Assembly (NCBI GenBank): GCA_029881175.1
Contig: JAOUNC010000149.1
Span: 1 to 7,023 of the forward strand
Direction: 5' to 3'
DNA: 7,023 nucleotides
Source of the DNA: Nitrospirota bacterium
GTDB taxonomy: Bacteria > Nitrospirota > Nitrospiria > Nitrospirales > UBA8639
Below the pieces are notes generated by a model. That model was not told the origin of the DNA. It made no database searches and worked only from the letters and a program-made list of their open reading frames with translations. The position numbers and the translations under genes were made by a program. Positions 1-6,176 of the stretch are shown piece by piece (within the stretch, counting starts at the first letter, position 1; every line of letters starts with the position of its first letter).

Positions 1-272
1 GGTAGAAACGACGTATCCAGCTCGGGATGAGCACTCGGATCTAAGGGTACATCCCTCCACAACGAAAACTCATCCCACGCCTCCTCCAGGGCGTCTTCTC
101 CATAAAACTTCATCGCATGTTTTAACAACGTAGGGACCAGTTCTCCTTCCGTCCTTCGCATTTTCAACCAGGTGTAACTGGCGACCGACTGCGCCTCATT
201 GGGGAGACAACACTTCTTATACTTTTTGCCACTGCCACAAGGGCAGGAATCATTTCGTCCAGCCTTCGCCAT
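1..272 (-). CDS. SEC-C motif protein, N-terminal part (runs off the left edge)
   Basis: Translation from the ATG at 272 gives an open frame of 90 codons to the window edge, starting MAKAGRNDSCPCGSGKKYKK and followed by CC. The CPCGSG-x5-CC pattern (Cys10, Cys12, Cys21, Cys22) is the SEC-C zinc-binding signature known from the SecA C-terminus and from many unrelated small proteins. Here it lies at the very N-terminus. The remainder is acidic and tryptophan-rich (for example EEAWDEFSLW, then a DPSAHPELDTSFL stretch at the edge), and I cannot assign it to a function. A GGAAAG ribosome site lies about 7 nt before the ATG, and the gene begins 13 bp after the fumarase stop, so co-transcription with fumarase is likely. 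The C-terminal half and the stop are outside the window. The motif is certain; the role is unknown. Confidence 0.85.
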   Translation of the reverse strand, partial: MAKAGRNDSCPCGSGKKYKKCCLPNEAQSVASYTWLKMRRTEGELVPTLLKHAMKFYGEDALEEAWDEFSLWRDVPLDPSAHPELDTSFL

Positions 273-285
273 ATGAATTCTTTCC

Positions 286-1947
286 CTACTTCTTCGCCTC
301 GGCATTGACCTGAATAAGTCCAGCGGCCTTCTGAGCATTTAGATCTGCATAAAAGTCTTTGCCTTCATGGTTGATGACGGTGAACGCCGGGAAGTCTTCG
401 ACTTCTATTTTCCACACGGCTTCCATACCGAGGTCTTCGTATTCCAGCACTTCCACTTTTTTGATGCTATGTTCGGCCAATCGAGCAGCTGGGCCACCGA
501 TAGATCCCAGATAAAACCCTCCATATTTTCCGCAAGCCTCGCGAACCTGTTTTGAACGGTTGCCTTTGGCCAGCATGATCATGCTCCCCCCTGCCGCTTG
601 AAACGCATCCACATAGGAATCCATGCGTCCTGCCGTGGTTGGGCCAAACGATCCAGAGGCATGGCCTTCGGGTTTTTTGGCAGGACCTGCGTAATAGACC
701 ACATGATCTTTCAGGTATTGAGGGAGACCTTTCCCAGCATCCAGCCGTTCTTTGAGGCGAGCATGGGCAATATCTCTCGCCACCACAATAGGTCCAGTGA
801 GTGAGAGTCGCGTGGCAACGGGATGTTTACGCAGTTCGGCCAAGATTTCCGGCATGGGTCGATTTAAATCAATCTTGACCACATGCCCATCCAAATCTTT
901 TTCTGTGATCTCTGGAAGATACTGCGCGGGGTTCGTTTCCAATTGCTCAAGAAATACGCCGTCTTTGGTAATTTTTCCCAAAATTTGTCGGTCCGCTGAG
1001 CAGGAAACCCCCAGACCCACCGGACAGGAAGCCCCGTGACGTGGCAAGCGAATGACACGTACATCATGGGCAAAGTATTTCCCGCCAAATTGGGCACCGA
1101 TGCCGGTTTCTGCGCAGAGTTGAAAGATTTGCTTTTCTAATTCCAGGTCTCGAAAGGCGCGGCCCTGGTTGTTCCCGGATGTGGGCAGATCATCTAAATA
1201 ATGGCAACTGGCCAGCTTGACTGTTTTTAAGGTGAACTCTGCCGACATGCCGCCCACAACGAATGCTAAGTGATACGGCGGGCAGGCCGAGGTTCCTAAC
1301 GTGAGAATTTTTTCTGCGACGAATGCGAGCAGAGACTTTGGATTGAGCAGTGCCTTAGTCTCTTGGTAAAGAAAGGTTTTGTTGGCCGAGCCTCCCCCTT
1401 TAGCAATGAACAAAAACTTATATTCAGAACCCTTCTCCGCGTAAAGGTCGATTTGTGCCGGCAAATTATTGCCGGTATTTTTCTCCGTATACATATCCAA
1501 CGGGGCCATCTGCGAATAGCGCAGGTTACGTTGATCATAGGCCTCAAAAATGCCACGCGAGAGGGCTTCGGCATCATCGCCGGGAGTAAAGACTTGCTGG
1601 CCTTTATATCCCAAAGCAATGGCCGTCCCCGTATCCTGACAGCCCGGCAGCACCCGGCCTGCCGCGATATTGGCATTCTTCAAGAGTTCTAATGCCACAA
1701 ACCGGTCATTTTCTGAAGCTTCGGGATCATTCAAAATCTTGGCTAATTGCTTGAGATGACTTGCTCGCAATAAATGTGTGACATCATCCATCGCCTCTTT
1801 CGCAAGGAGCGTGAGCGCCTCGGGCTGTATTTTGACGATGTCTTGTCCTTCGAAGGTCGTCGTCGACACATAGTCCGACGTCAGCTTGCGATAGGTGGTG
1901 GTATCCTTCGTATGTTCGAAAATTTCCTGATACTGAAACTCCCCCAT
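286..1947 (-). CDS. fumA: Class I fumarate hydratase (iron-sulphur, FumA/FumB type)
   Basis: Encodes 553 residues, close to the roughly 548 of E. coli FumA, and interconverts fumarate and L-malate in the cytoplasmic TCA cycle. The Fe-S hydro-lyase alpha region spans roughly residues 45-320 and the beta region roughly 325-540, fused in one chain. Candidate [4Fe-4S] ligands are Cys103 (PGCQDTGT), Cys222 (TSACPPYH) and Cys316 (GVSCSADR), matching the spacing of the E. coli cluster cysteines. Conserved active-site stretches [11 protein letters not shown] (433-443) and KGNRS (461-465) are present. The ATG at 1947 has a GAGGAG site about 8 nt upstream, and an in-frame TAG lies five codons upstream, so the start is well fixed. 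Class I enzymes are oxygen-sensitive because one cluster iron is exposed, unlike class II FumC. The SEC-C gene follows 13 bp later. FumA versus FumB cannot be distinguished from sequence alone. Confidence 0.96.
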   Translation of the reverse strand: MGEFQYQEIFEHTKDTTTYRKLTSDYVSTTTFEGQDIVKIQPEALTLLAKEAMDDVTHLLRASHLKQLAKILNDPEASENDRFVALELLKNANIAAGRVLPGCQDTGTAIALGYKGQQVFTPGDDAEALSRGIFEAYDQRNLRYSQMAPLDMYTEKNTGNNLPAQIDLYAEKGSEYKFLFIAKGGGSANKTFLYQETKALLNPKSLLAFVAEKILTLGTSACPPYHLAFVVGGMSAEFTLKTVKLASCHYLDDLPTSGNNQGRAFRDLELEKQIFQLCAETGIGAQFGGKYFAHDVRVIRLPRHGASCPVGLGVSCSADRQILGKITKDGVFLEQLETNPAQYLPEITEKDLDGHVVKIDLNRPMPEILAELRKHPVATRLSLTGPIVVARDIAHARLKERLDAGKGLPQYLKDHVVYYAGPAKKPEGHASGSFGPTTAGRMDSYVDAFQAAGGSMIMLAKGNRSKQVREACGKYGGFYLGSIGGPAARLAEHSIKKVEVLEYEDLGMEAVWKIEVEDFPAFTVINHEGKDFYADLNAQKAAGLIQVNAEAKK

Positions 1948-2050
1948 GAAATGACTCCTCTAATGACGAGTTTAAAAAAGTAAATGCTTGCCAAACCCGT
2001 ACCCTACGTCTTACCTCCTATTATTCGCAAGGCACCATTTTCCTCGACTC

Positions 2051-2398
2051 TTAACCGTGATAAAAATCTTCACGGATGATTTTCCCGTCTTTCCAGGTTT
2101 GCACGGCGACTTGTTGCATGTTCACGCGATTGCCATCTTTAAACGTGATATCAAATGACCATTCAATGGCCGCATGATCGCCGTCGACAATCACTCTTCC
2201 AACTTTCGCACCATGAAACTCATGGACATTGTCGAGAAATTGTATTTCGTATTCTCGATTGACGGCTTTGCCGACCCGCTCCTCAGTTCGATTTTCGCTC
2301 ATCACCACGCCATCGGCATAGTAGGCATCAAAGGTTTCTAAGATTTTTCCTTTCAAAATGCCATCGATGACAGCTTGGACTTGAGGTTTGATACTCAT
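2051..2398 (-). CDS. SnoaL-like / NTF2-superfamily small protein
   Basis: A 115-residue protein with the pattern of single-domain NTF2/SnoaL-like proteins: an N-terminal helical part (residues 1-45, with FDAYYADGVVMSE), then alternating strands through VGRVIVDGDHAAIEWSFDI, and a final strand pair (QQVAVQTWKDGKIIREDFYH) forming the cone-shaped pocket typical of the fold. Family members include polyketide cyclases, ketosteroid isomerase relatives and many uncharacterised ligand-binding proteins, so substrate and reaction cannot be named. No signal peptide or membrane segment is visible, so it is probably cytoplasmic. The ATG at 2398 has an AAGGAG site 8 nt upstream. It lies 54 bp after the hydroquinone reductase stop and appears to be the last gene of that cluster. 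A role on the same small aromatic substrates is inference from position only. Confidence 0.85.
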   Translation of the reverse strand: MSIKPQVQAVIDGILKGKILETFDAYYADGVVMSENRTEERVGKAVNREYEIQFLDNVHEFHGAKVGRVIVDGDHAAIEWSFDITFKDGNRVNMQQVAVQTWKDGKIIREDFYHG

Positions 2399-2452
2399 GG
2401 CTTAGGCTCCTTTCAGTTCAGGCGTTGATCAAAACCGAAAACAATCGCTTTC

Positions 2453-3391
2453 CTATAAATTTTCCCGCCCATGTGGAGCGAGGAGATCCTGATCAGGGCC
2501 AAGGGGCACAATGCGTGTCGGATTAATATCATCATGCGTAATGTAGTAGTGGCGCTTGATGTGATCGAAATTGACCGTGTCGGCAATACCTTCTTGCTGA
2601 TAGAGATCTTTGAGATACCCGAAGAGATTTGGATAATCCACAATGCGCCGGAGATTGCATTTAAAGTGACCATGATAGACGGCATCAAAACGGATTAAGG
2701 TCACGAAAAACCGCCAATCGGCTTCCACGATACGATTGCCAAATAGATATCGCCGATTGGAAAGTCGTCTTTCCATGTGGTCCAACGCATCAAACAATTC
2801 TCTCACCGCTTGCTCATAGGCCATTTGCGTCGTCGCAAACCCAGCACAATAGACCCCGTTATTCACGTGTTCATAGAGAAACGCGTTCAGCTCATCAATA
2901 TCCGGACGAAGATCTTCTGGATATAACTCAATGGGACTTTCGGTGAATTCATGAAATGCGTGATTGAACATGCGCATGATATCGTCATCCGAGTTACTCA
3001 CAATTCTCCGACTTTCGCCGTCCCACAAGACAGGCACGGTCACTCGCATGTGATACTGAGGATGAGTGGCAACATAGGCCTCGCTGAGATAGTGGAAGCC
3101 ATTGATCGGATCCGTGGTATGGCCAGGTCCATTTCGAAACGCCCACCCTCGGTCATCCCGAATGGGATCGACCACCGTCATCCCCACCACATCTTCCAAT
3201 TGCTTAAGGCGCCGAACAATGATTGTGCGATGCGCCCATGGACAGGCCCATGAGACATACAGATGATAGCGCCCTTGGGTTGCCGGATAACCTGAACTTC
3301 CATCATCCGTCACCCAATCCTGAAAGACATCTTCTTGCCGGGCATAGGCACCGTCGTCTGTCTGTTCATTGGGAAATTGCGCGTTTGTCAT
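2453..3391 (-). CDS. yqjG: Glutathionyl-hydroquinone reductase (Xi-class GST, YqjG/ECM4 family)
   Basis: A 312-residue protein of the usual length for this family, which uses GSH to release free hydroquinone from glutathionyl-hydroquinones. The thioredoxin-like N-terminal domain contains the catalytic motif SWACPWAHR (nucleophile Cys50) instead of the Ser/Tyr of ordinary GSTs. The C-terminal helical domain (from about residue 160) carries the family blocks GVYCAGFATTQ, EADWRFFVTLIRFDAVY and GHFKCNLRR, then YPNLFGYLKDLYQ. The ATG at 3391 overlaps the pirin TGA (ATGA), indicating translational coupling. An AGG lies about 8 nt upstream. A TTG start at 3412 would add 7 residues but is weaker. Oddity: the canonical SNESSEI segment that helps hold glutathione reads SNSDDDI here (132-138). 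Family assignment is firm, the exact thiol cofactor less so. Confidence 0.93.
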   Translation of the reverse strand: MTNAQFPNEQTDDGAYARQEDVFQDWVTDDGSSGYPATQGRYHLYVSWACPWAHRTIIVRRLKQLEDVVGMTVVDPIRDDRGWAFRNGPGHTTDPINGFHYLSEAYVATHPQYHMRVTVPVLWDGESRRIVSNSDDDIMRMFNHAFHEFTESPIELYPEDLRPDIDELNAFLYEHVNNGVYCAGFATTQMAYEQAVRELFDALDHMERRLSNRRYLFGNRIVEADWRFFVTLIRFDAVYHGHFKCNLRRIVDYPNLFGYLKDLYQQEGIADTVNFDHIKRHYYITHDDINPTRIVPLGPDQDLLAPHGRENL

Positions 3392-4266
3392 GAGCGTACC
3401 TGTTCTTGCCAAATAAACGTCCCTTGTCGTAAATCCAATAATGCCTGTGCAATTTCGTCTTTGGTGTTCATGACAAAGGGGCCATAACGGGCAATGGGTT
3501 CATGCAGCGGCTGAGCAAAAATCAGCAAAAACCGGACGGGCTCTTCCCCAGCCACCATCTTCACTACGTCACCATCCTCCCATACAACCAGAGCCGGTTG
3601 GGCAACCCATTGTTGTGCCCCTTTTTCATCTTCCACAAAGGCCACCTTTCCTTCAAATACATAGGCAAAGGCTGTGTGCCCTTGGGGAACAGGATGTGTA
3701 AAAGAACTGCCGGCAGGAATGCGCACATCCAGATAGGTGGGATTGGCCGCGATGTCGGTGACGGCCCCCTCGGTTCCTGCCACATGTCCGGCAATCACTC
3801 TTATGGTGGCGCCTTCATCAGTGGTGACTTCAGGAATCGTCTGCGACGGAATATCTTGATAGCGCGGTCGGGTCATCTTGAGCCTCGCCGGAAGATTCAC
3901 CCAGAGCTGAAATCCGCCATTGCCTTCCGGACGCACCTGGGGCATTTCTTCATGAAGAATGCCTCCGCCCGCCGTCATCCATTGCACATCACCGGCTCCA
4001 ATGCTCCCGGCGTTACCCAATGTATCCCGGTGATGCACTTCACCCGTCAACATGTACGTCACGGTTTCAATACCGCGATGCGGATGCATGGGAAATCCGG
4101 CTTGATAATCCTCGGCATTGGGCGATCCAAAATGATCAAAGAGCAGAAAGGGATCAAGATAATTCAATTGCTCGCCCCCCAGACTTCGCTTTAGCCGGAC
4201 TCCGGCCCCTTCAACGACCGGTGCCGGCTCAATAATGTGTTGTATTTTTCTTATTTTTTCATTCAT
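3388..4266 (-). CDS. Pirin-family bicupin protein (quercetinase-like)
   Basis: A 292-residue pirin, an iron-binding cupin protein; bacterial members such as E. coli YhhW show quercetin 2,3-dioxygenase activity, while others are regulators or have no known activity. The N-terminal cupin holds FPMHPHRGIETVTYML with candidate metal ligands His61 and His63, followed by the HEE pair in GGGILHEEMPQ (His105, Glu107), the four-ligand pattern of the human protein. The second cupin (roughly 180-270) is the usual C-terminal pirin domain and lacks the metal set. The start at 4266 (MNEKIRKIQ) has a GAGGTG site 7 nt upstream. A longer frame opening with TTG at 4308 is less likely. The stop overlaps the next start by 4 nt. 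Pairing with the adjacent hydroquinone reductase recalls the E. coli yqjG-yhaK neighbourhood and suggests action on polyphenol or quinone compounds (inference). Confidence 0.93.
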   Translation of the reverse strand: MNEKIRKIQHIIEPAPVVEGAGVRLKRSLGGEQLNYLDPFLLFDHFGSPNAEDYQAGFPMHPHRGIETVTYMLTGEVHHRDTLGNAGSIGAGDVQWMTAGGGILHEEMPQVRPEGNGGFQLWVNLPARLKMTRPRYQDIPSQTIPEVTTDEGATIRVIAGHVAGTEGAVTDIAANPTYLDVRIPAGSSFTHPVPQGHTAFAYVFEGKVAFVEDEKGAQQWVAQPALVVWEDGDVVKMVAGEEPVRFLLIFAQPLHEPIARYGPFVMNTKDEIAQALLDLRQGTFIWQEQVRS

Positions 4267-4302
4267 GATGGCCACCTCATACGTCAGCAAGGTGATAGAT
4301 GA

Positions 4303-4315
4303 ATTCAATTTGAAT
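4303..4315. repeat. 13-bp perfect palindrome between VOC and pirin genes
   Basis: ATTCAA-T-TTGAAT is an exact 6-1-6 inverted repeat, 8 bp after the VOC stop codon and 37 bp before the pirin start. Its size and AT-rich symmetric half-sites are like bacterial repressor operators. It has no T-run, so it is not an intrinsic terminator. Its sequence differs from the marR upstream palindromes. Confidence 0.45.
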
Positions 4316-4322
4316 ACGGGCT

Positions 4323-4748
4323 TTAAGCTGAAGAACCCTTTGCGTCAAATGTGATACCGATATCCTGGACTTCCCGATACGGCAGCAACCAGACCAAGGA
4401 CTCATCTTGAAGATCGCCGACTTGAATACGGTTGCCCCATGGGTCTCGAAAATCACAGCGAAAATCTGGATGAACGTCTAGGCCATATTTCTTGGTGATC
4501 TTTTCTCGAACTTCCTGTATTTGCCCTTCATCCCGAACCATGATCCCAAAATGCTTCGTGCGATCAGGATGTAGGTCTTTCACTTCAAAAATCGCCAGGA
4601 ATTGATGTTCCCCGAGCTTGCACCATGCCGCCCCTTCACCACCGCGCAACATTTCGAGATAGAACACATCAGCATAAAATTCGACGGCTTTTTTCGCATC
4701 GTCAACTTCAATCGCCACATGATTCACGCCATACACTTGAACAGCCAT
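4323..4748 (-). CDS. VOC-superfamily protein (glyoxalase/dioxygenase fold), single module
   Basis: A 141-residue vicinal-oxygen-chelate protein built of paired beta-alpha-beta-beta-beta modules. The first module starts with VNHVAIEVDDAKKAVEFYADVF (candidate ligand His10), and the second carries KHFGIMV (His66) and the terminal DPWGNRIQVGD. In active VOC enzymes the last block normally reads GNxIEL, with Glu as metal ligand; here that position is Gln109. Members include glyoxalase I, bleomycin/fosfomycin resistance proteins and extradiol dioxygenases, so the reaction is open. The ATG at 4748 has an AAAGGAGA site about 7 nt upstream. It lies 95 bp downstream of the other VOC gene and 56 bp upstream of the pirin gene. 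The two VOC proteins are clearly different in sequence, so this is not a recent duplication. No secretion signal is visible. Confidence 0.88.
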   Translation of the reverse strand: MAVQVYGVNHVAIEVDDAKKAVEFYADVFYLEMLRGGEGAAWCKLGEHQFLAIFEVKDLHPDRTKHFGIMVRDEGQIQEVREKITKKYGLDVHPDFRCDFRDPWGNRIQVGDLQDESLVWLLPYREVQDIGITFDAKGSSA

Positions 4749-4843
4749 GTTGCATTCTCCTTTCGCATATTCTTGAACTTTTCAGCCGGATCATACCTTC
4801 TCTGTTTCCCCCCTTATCATGATACACATTACTCCCAATCCTC

Positions 4844-5290
4844 CTAAATATTGAGAGGCTTGATGGGAGCTAACACAGCCTGAGGGTTTTGTTTCCAATC
4901 TATTCCTGGCGCATCAACATAGAGTTCAACTTCATTGCCATCGGGATCATGAAGATAAAGACTTTGTGTGACCGTATGGTCGCTCATACCGGAAATCGGA
5001 ATATTTCTCTGTTCAAGCTCCTCTTTGGCTGCACGAAGCGCTTCAAGATTGTCACCGATTTTTATGCCAATGTGATAGAGGCCACGCCTCACACCGGATA
5101 GTGGAGCCGGGGCACTTCCCACTTCAATGAGCAGTATTTCATGATGCGTCCGTCCTGAGGTGAGGGCCACAGCTTTTCCCCCGAAGGTTGTACCAATTTC
5201 TTGAAAACCCACCAGATCCCGGTAGAAGCTTAACGATTGCCCAAGATCTTTCACATAAAATACGACATGTCCTAAATAATGCGCTTGCAT
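4844..5290 (-). CDS. VOC-superfamily protein, catechol 2,3-dioxygenase/glyoxalase-like
   Basis: A 148-residue VOC protein with an intact metal triad pattern: LGHVVFYVKDL (His8), LYHIGIKI (His73) and the closing DPDGNEVELYVD (Glu122). The HDPDGNEVELY block is of the type seen in small ring-cleavage dioxygenase-like and glyoxalase-like proteins; substrate is not determinable. It is the first gene of the pirin/reductase cluster after a 260-bp gap from marR. The ATG at 5290 was chosen because the VOC fold begins immediately (MQAHYLGHVVFYV). A run of eight G residues (minus strand) lies about 9 nt upstream as the only Shine-Dalgarno-like stretch. A GTG at 5347 would add 19 residues (MALGGDGLADRT and so on) that do not look like part of the fold. 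The protein ends 95 bp before the second VOC gene. Confidence 0.88.
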   Translation of the reverse strand: MQAHYLGHVVFYVKDLGQSLSFYRDLVGFQEIGTTFGGKAVALTSGRTHHEILLIEVGSAPAPLSGVRRGLYHIGIKIGDNLEALRAAKEELEQRNIPISGMSDHTVTQSLYLHDPDGNEVELYVDAPGIDWKQNPQAVLAPIKPLNI

Positions 5291-5308
5291 AGACTGAGTC
5301 CCCCCCCA
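5291..5308 (-). promoter_or_regulatory. Poly-G ribosome-binding region of the first VOC gene
   Basis: Eight consecutive G residues (plus strand C at 5300-5307) followed by ACTCAGTCT precede the ATG at 5290. There is no other Shine-Dalgarno-like sequence near this start, so the G tract probably serves as the ribosome site. Its length could vary by slippage, which would alter spacing. Confidence 0.4.
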
Positions 5309-5470
5309 CAATGTCCTGTCCGCGAGGCCGTCACCACCCAACGCCACCTTAAACCTAAAAACAGCAGTTGAATCACGAAAGTCTGCACAACCTCTTCACG
5401 CACCTAAGAAATTTTCCAATCTCTCATCAGCCAAAAGGTGATCACGAGTTGTAAAAATTCCCTCTACACA

Positions 5471-5479
5471 TAAATAGCA
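5471..5479 (-). promoter_or_regulatory. Possible extended -10 element upstream of the VOC/pirin cluster
   Basis: In the 260-bp gap between marR and the first VOC gene the minus strand reads TGCTATTTA, an extended -10-like sequence, about 180 nt before the VOC start. No good -35 is found 17 bp upstream. The gap also contains the near-palindrome ATGAGACCTCAT (5520-5531) and the 8-bp palindrome GTGATCAC (5438-5445). I see no convincing hairpin with a T-run, so readthrough from marR remains possible. Confidence 0.2.
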
Positions 5480-5550
5480 TGCACAGATTTTTCGCGCCCA
5501 ATTGCCGTTTCTAGGTTAAATGAGACCTCATCAATTTTTGCTTCTATTTC

Positions 5551-6099
5551 CTATCCTTGGGGTTTGCGCTTCGTCGTCATCAATCTAGGTGAGGAACGCA
5601 CGTTCTTCGATTTCTGTTCTATTAAAGACAACGCCGCCATTGGCAAATTCAGAGATCCTTCAAAACTATCTCGCAGCCGGCGAAGCAACCGTTTGGCGAC
5701 TTCCACCTCTGACGCATTCAAGGCTTGCGCAAAAAATGGACGCAAGAACTCCGCATGGACAGGGAAGACCTGCTGGAAAAGATCAACCCCTGCTGGAGTC
5801 AGCTCCACATTGGTGGCTCGACGATCCCCTCGAACCTCCCCACGTTGAATCAATCCTCGATGTTCTAATCGATCTAAGACTCCTGTCAGCGTTCCCTTTG
5901 TCGTCAACGTCCTTTCCGATAATTCAGCACAGGTGAGACCATCCGTTCCTGCCAACTCCGCAATCACATCAAACTGCCCAGGGGTTAAGCCCAACGATTG
6001 AATATGCCGATTCCCTACCCGATAAAAAGCCAGGTAGGCCTCGACCAAAGGCCGCAACAGACTTAAATACGGATCATCCTTGAAATCGCGTATGGGCAT
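5551..6099 (-). CDS. MarR-family winged-helix transcriptional regulator
   Basis: A 182-residue MarR protein, slightly longer than the typical 140-160. Helix alpha1 dimerisation part: residues 10-36. The winged helix starts at LTPGQFDVIAELAG (38-51), the recognition helix is TTKGTLTGVLDRLEHRGLIQR (67-87), and the wing holds RGDRRATNVELTPAG with the family's conserved Asp92/Arg93 pair. The C-terminal dimer helices are followed by a basic tail (from about 163: QKSKNVRSSPRLMTTKRKPQG). The ATG at 6099 has AAGGAG 5 nt upstream; the GTG at 6105 lies inside that site and is rejected. It is the first gene on this strand, preceded by palindromic sites, so autoregulation is likely. The one cysteine, Cys57, lies in the DNA-binding domain, not at the N-terminal position of the known redox sensors OhrR, YodB and CatR. 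Ligand unknown; aromatic compounds or electrophiles are inferred from the downstream genes. Confidence 0.93.
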   Translation of the reverse strand: MPIRDFKDDPYLSLLRPLVEAYLAFYRVGNRHIQSLGLTPGQFDVIAELAGTDGLTCAELSERTLTTKGTLTGVLDRLEHRGLIQRGEVRGDRRATNVELTPAGVDLFQQVFPVHAEFLRPFFAQALNASEVEVAKRLLRRLRDSFEGSLNLPMAALSLIEQKSKNVRSSPRLMTTKRKPQG

Positions 6100-6131
6100 A
6101 ATCACTCCTTGGTAGCTCGCTCTATATCTTC

Positions 6132-6160
6132 CATATAATGACTAGCTAGTTTAGTCCTAA
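6132..6160 (-). promoter_or_regulatory. Putative marR promoter
   Basis: On the minus strand TTAGGA (6160-6155) and TATATG (6137-6132) are separated by 17 bp, a fair sigma70-type pair, with the predicted transcript start near 6125 and the marR ATG at 6099. Each hexamer matches the consensus only in part. A second pairing, TTGCAT (6176-6171) with TAAACT (6153-6148), also 17 bp apart, is possible. Either way the palindromes at 6141-6170 overlap promoter elements. Confidence 0.4.
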
Positions 6161-6170
6161 TAAGAACTAA
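6141..6170. promoter_or_regulatory. Two abutting palindromes, putative MarR operator
   Basis: ACTAGCTAGT (6141-6150) is a perfect 10-bp palindrome. Directly next to it TTAGTCCTAATAAGAACTAA (6151-6170) is an 8-bp inverted repeat with one mismatch around an AATA centre. Together they span 30 bp between 42 and 71 bp upstream of the marR start codon and cover the spacer and -35 of the putative promoter. MarR dimers bind short AT-rich palindromes of this kind, usually in their own promoter, so autorepression is the simplest reading. Binding is inferred, not shown; I found no clear second copy before the VOC genes. Confidence 0.5.
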
Positions 6171-6176
6171 ATGCAA

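Noticed and set aside
1960..2036. Terminator between the NTF2-like gene and fumarase, based on a run of six T on the minus strand
   Set aside because: Only a 5-bp CTTGC/GCAAG pairing with a loop of over 30 nt precedes the T run; too weak for an intrinsic terminator.
2022..2040. Five-codon frame MVPCE before fumarase
   Set aside because: Too short to support, no regulatory structure follows it.
3391..3412. TTG start adding 7 residues to the hydroquinone reductase
   Set aside because: The ATG overlapping the pirin stop is a better codon and a usual coupled arrangement.
3502..4194. 230-codon plus-strand frame antisense to pirin
   Set aside because: Lies wholly opposite the pirin gene, which has clear family motifs; the frame has no recognisable domain.
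4800..4835. 12-codon frame after the first VOC gene (MCIMIRGETEKV) with a nearby GGGAG
   Set aside because: Very short, no leader-peptide features such as codon runs or an attenuator hairpin; compatible with chance.
5520..5531. ATGAG-GT-CTCAT hairpin after marR as a terminator
   Set aside because: Five-base stem with a two-base loop and no T-run; more likely chance or a protein site.
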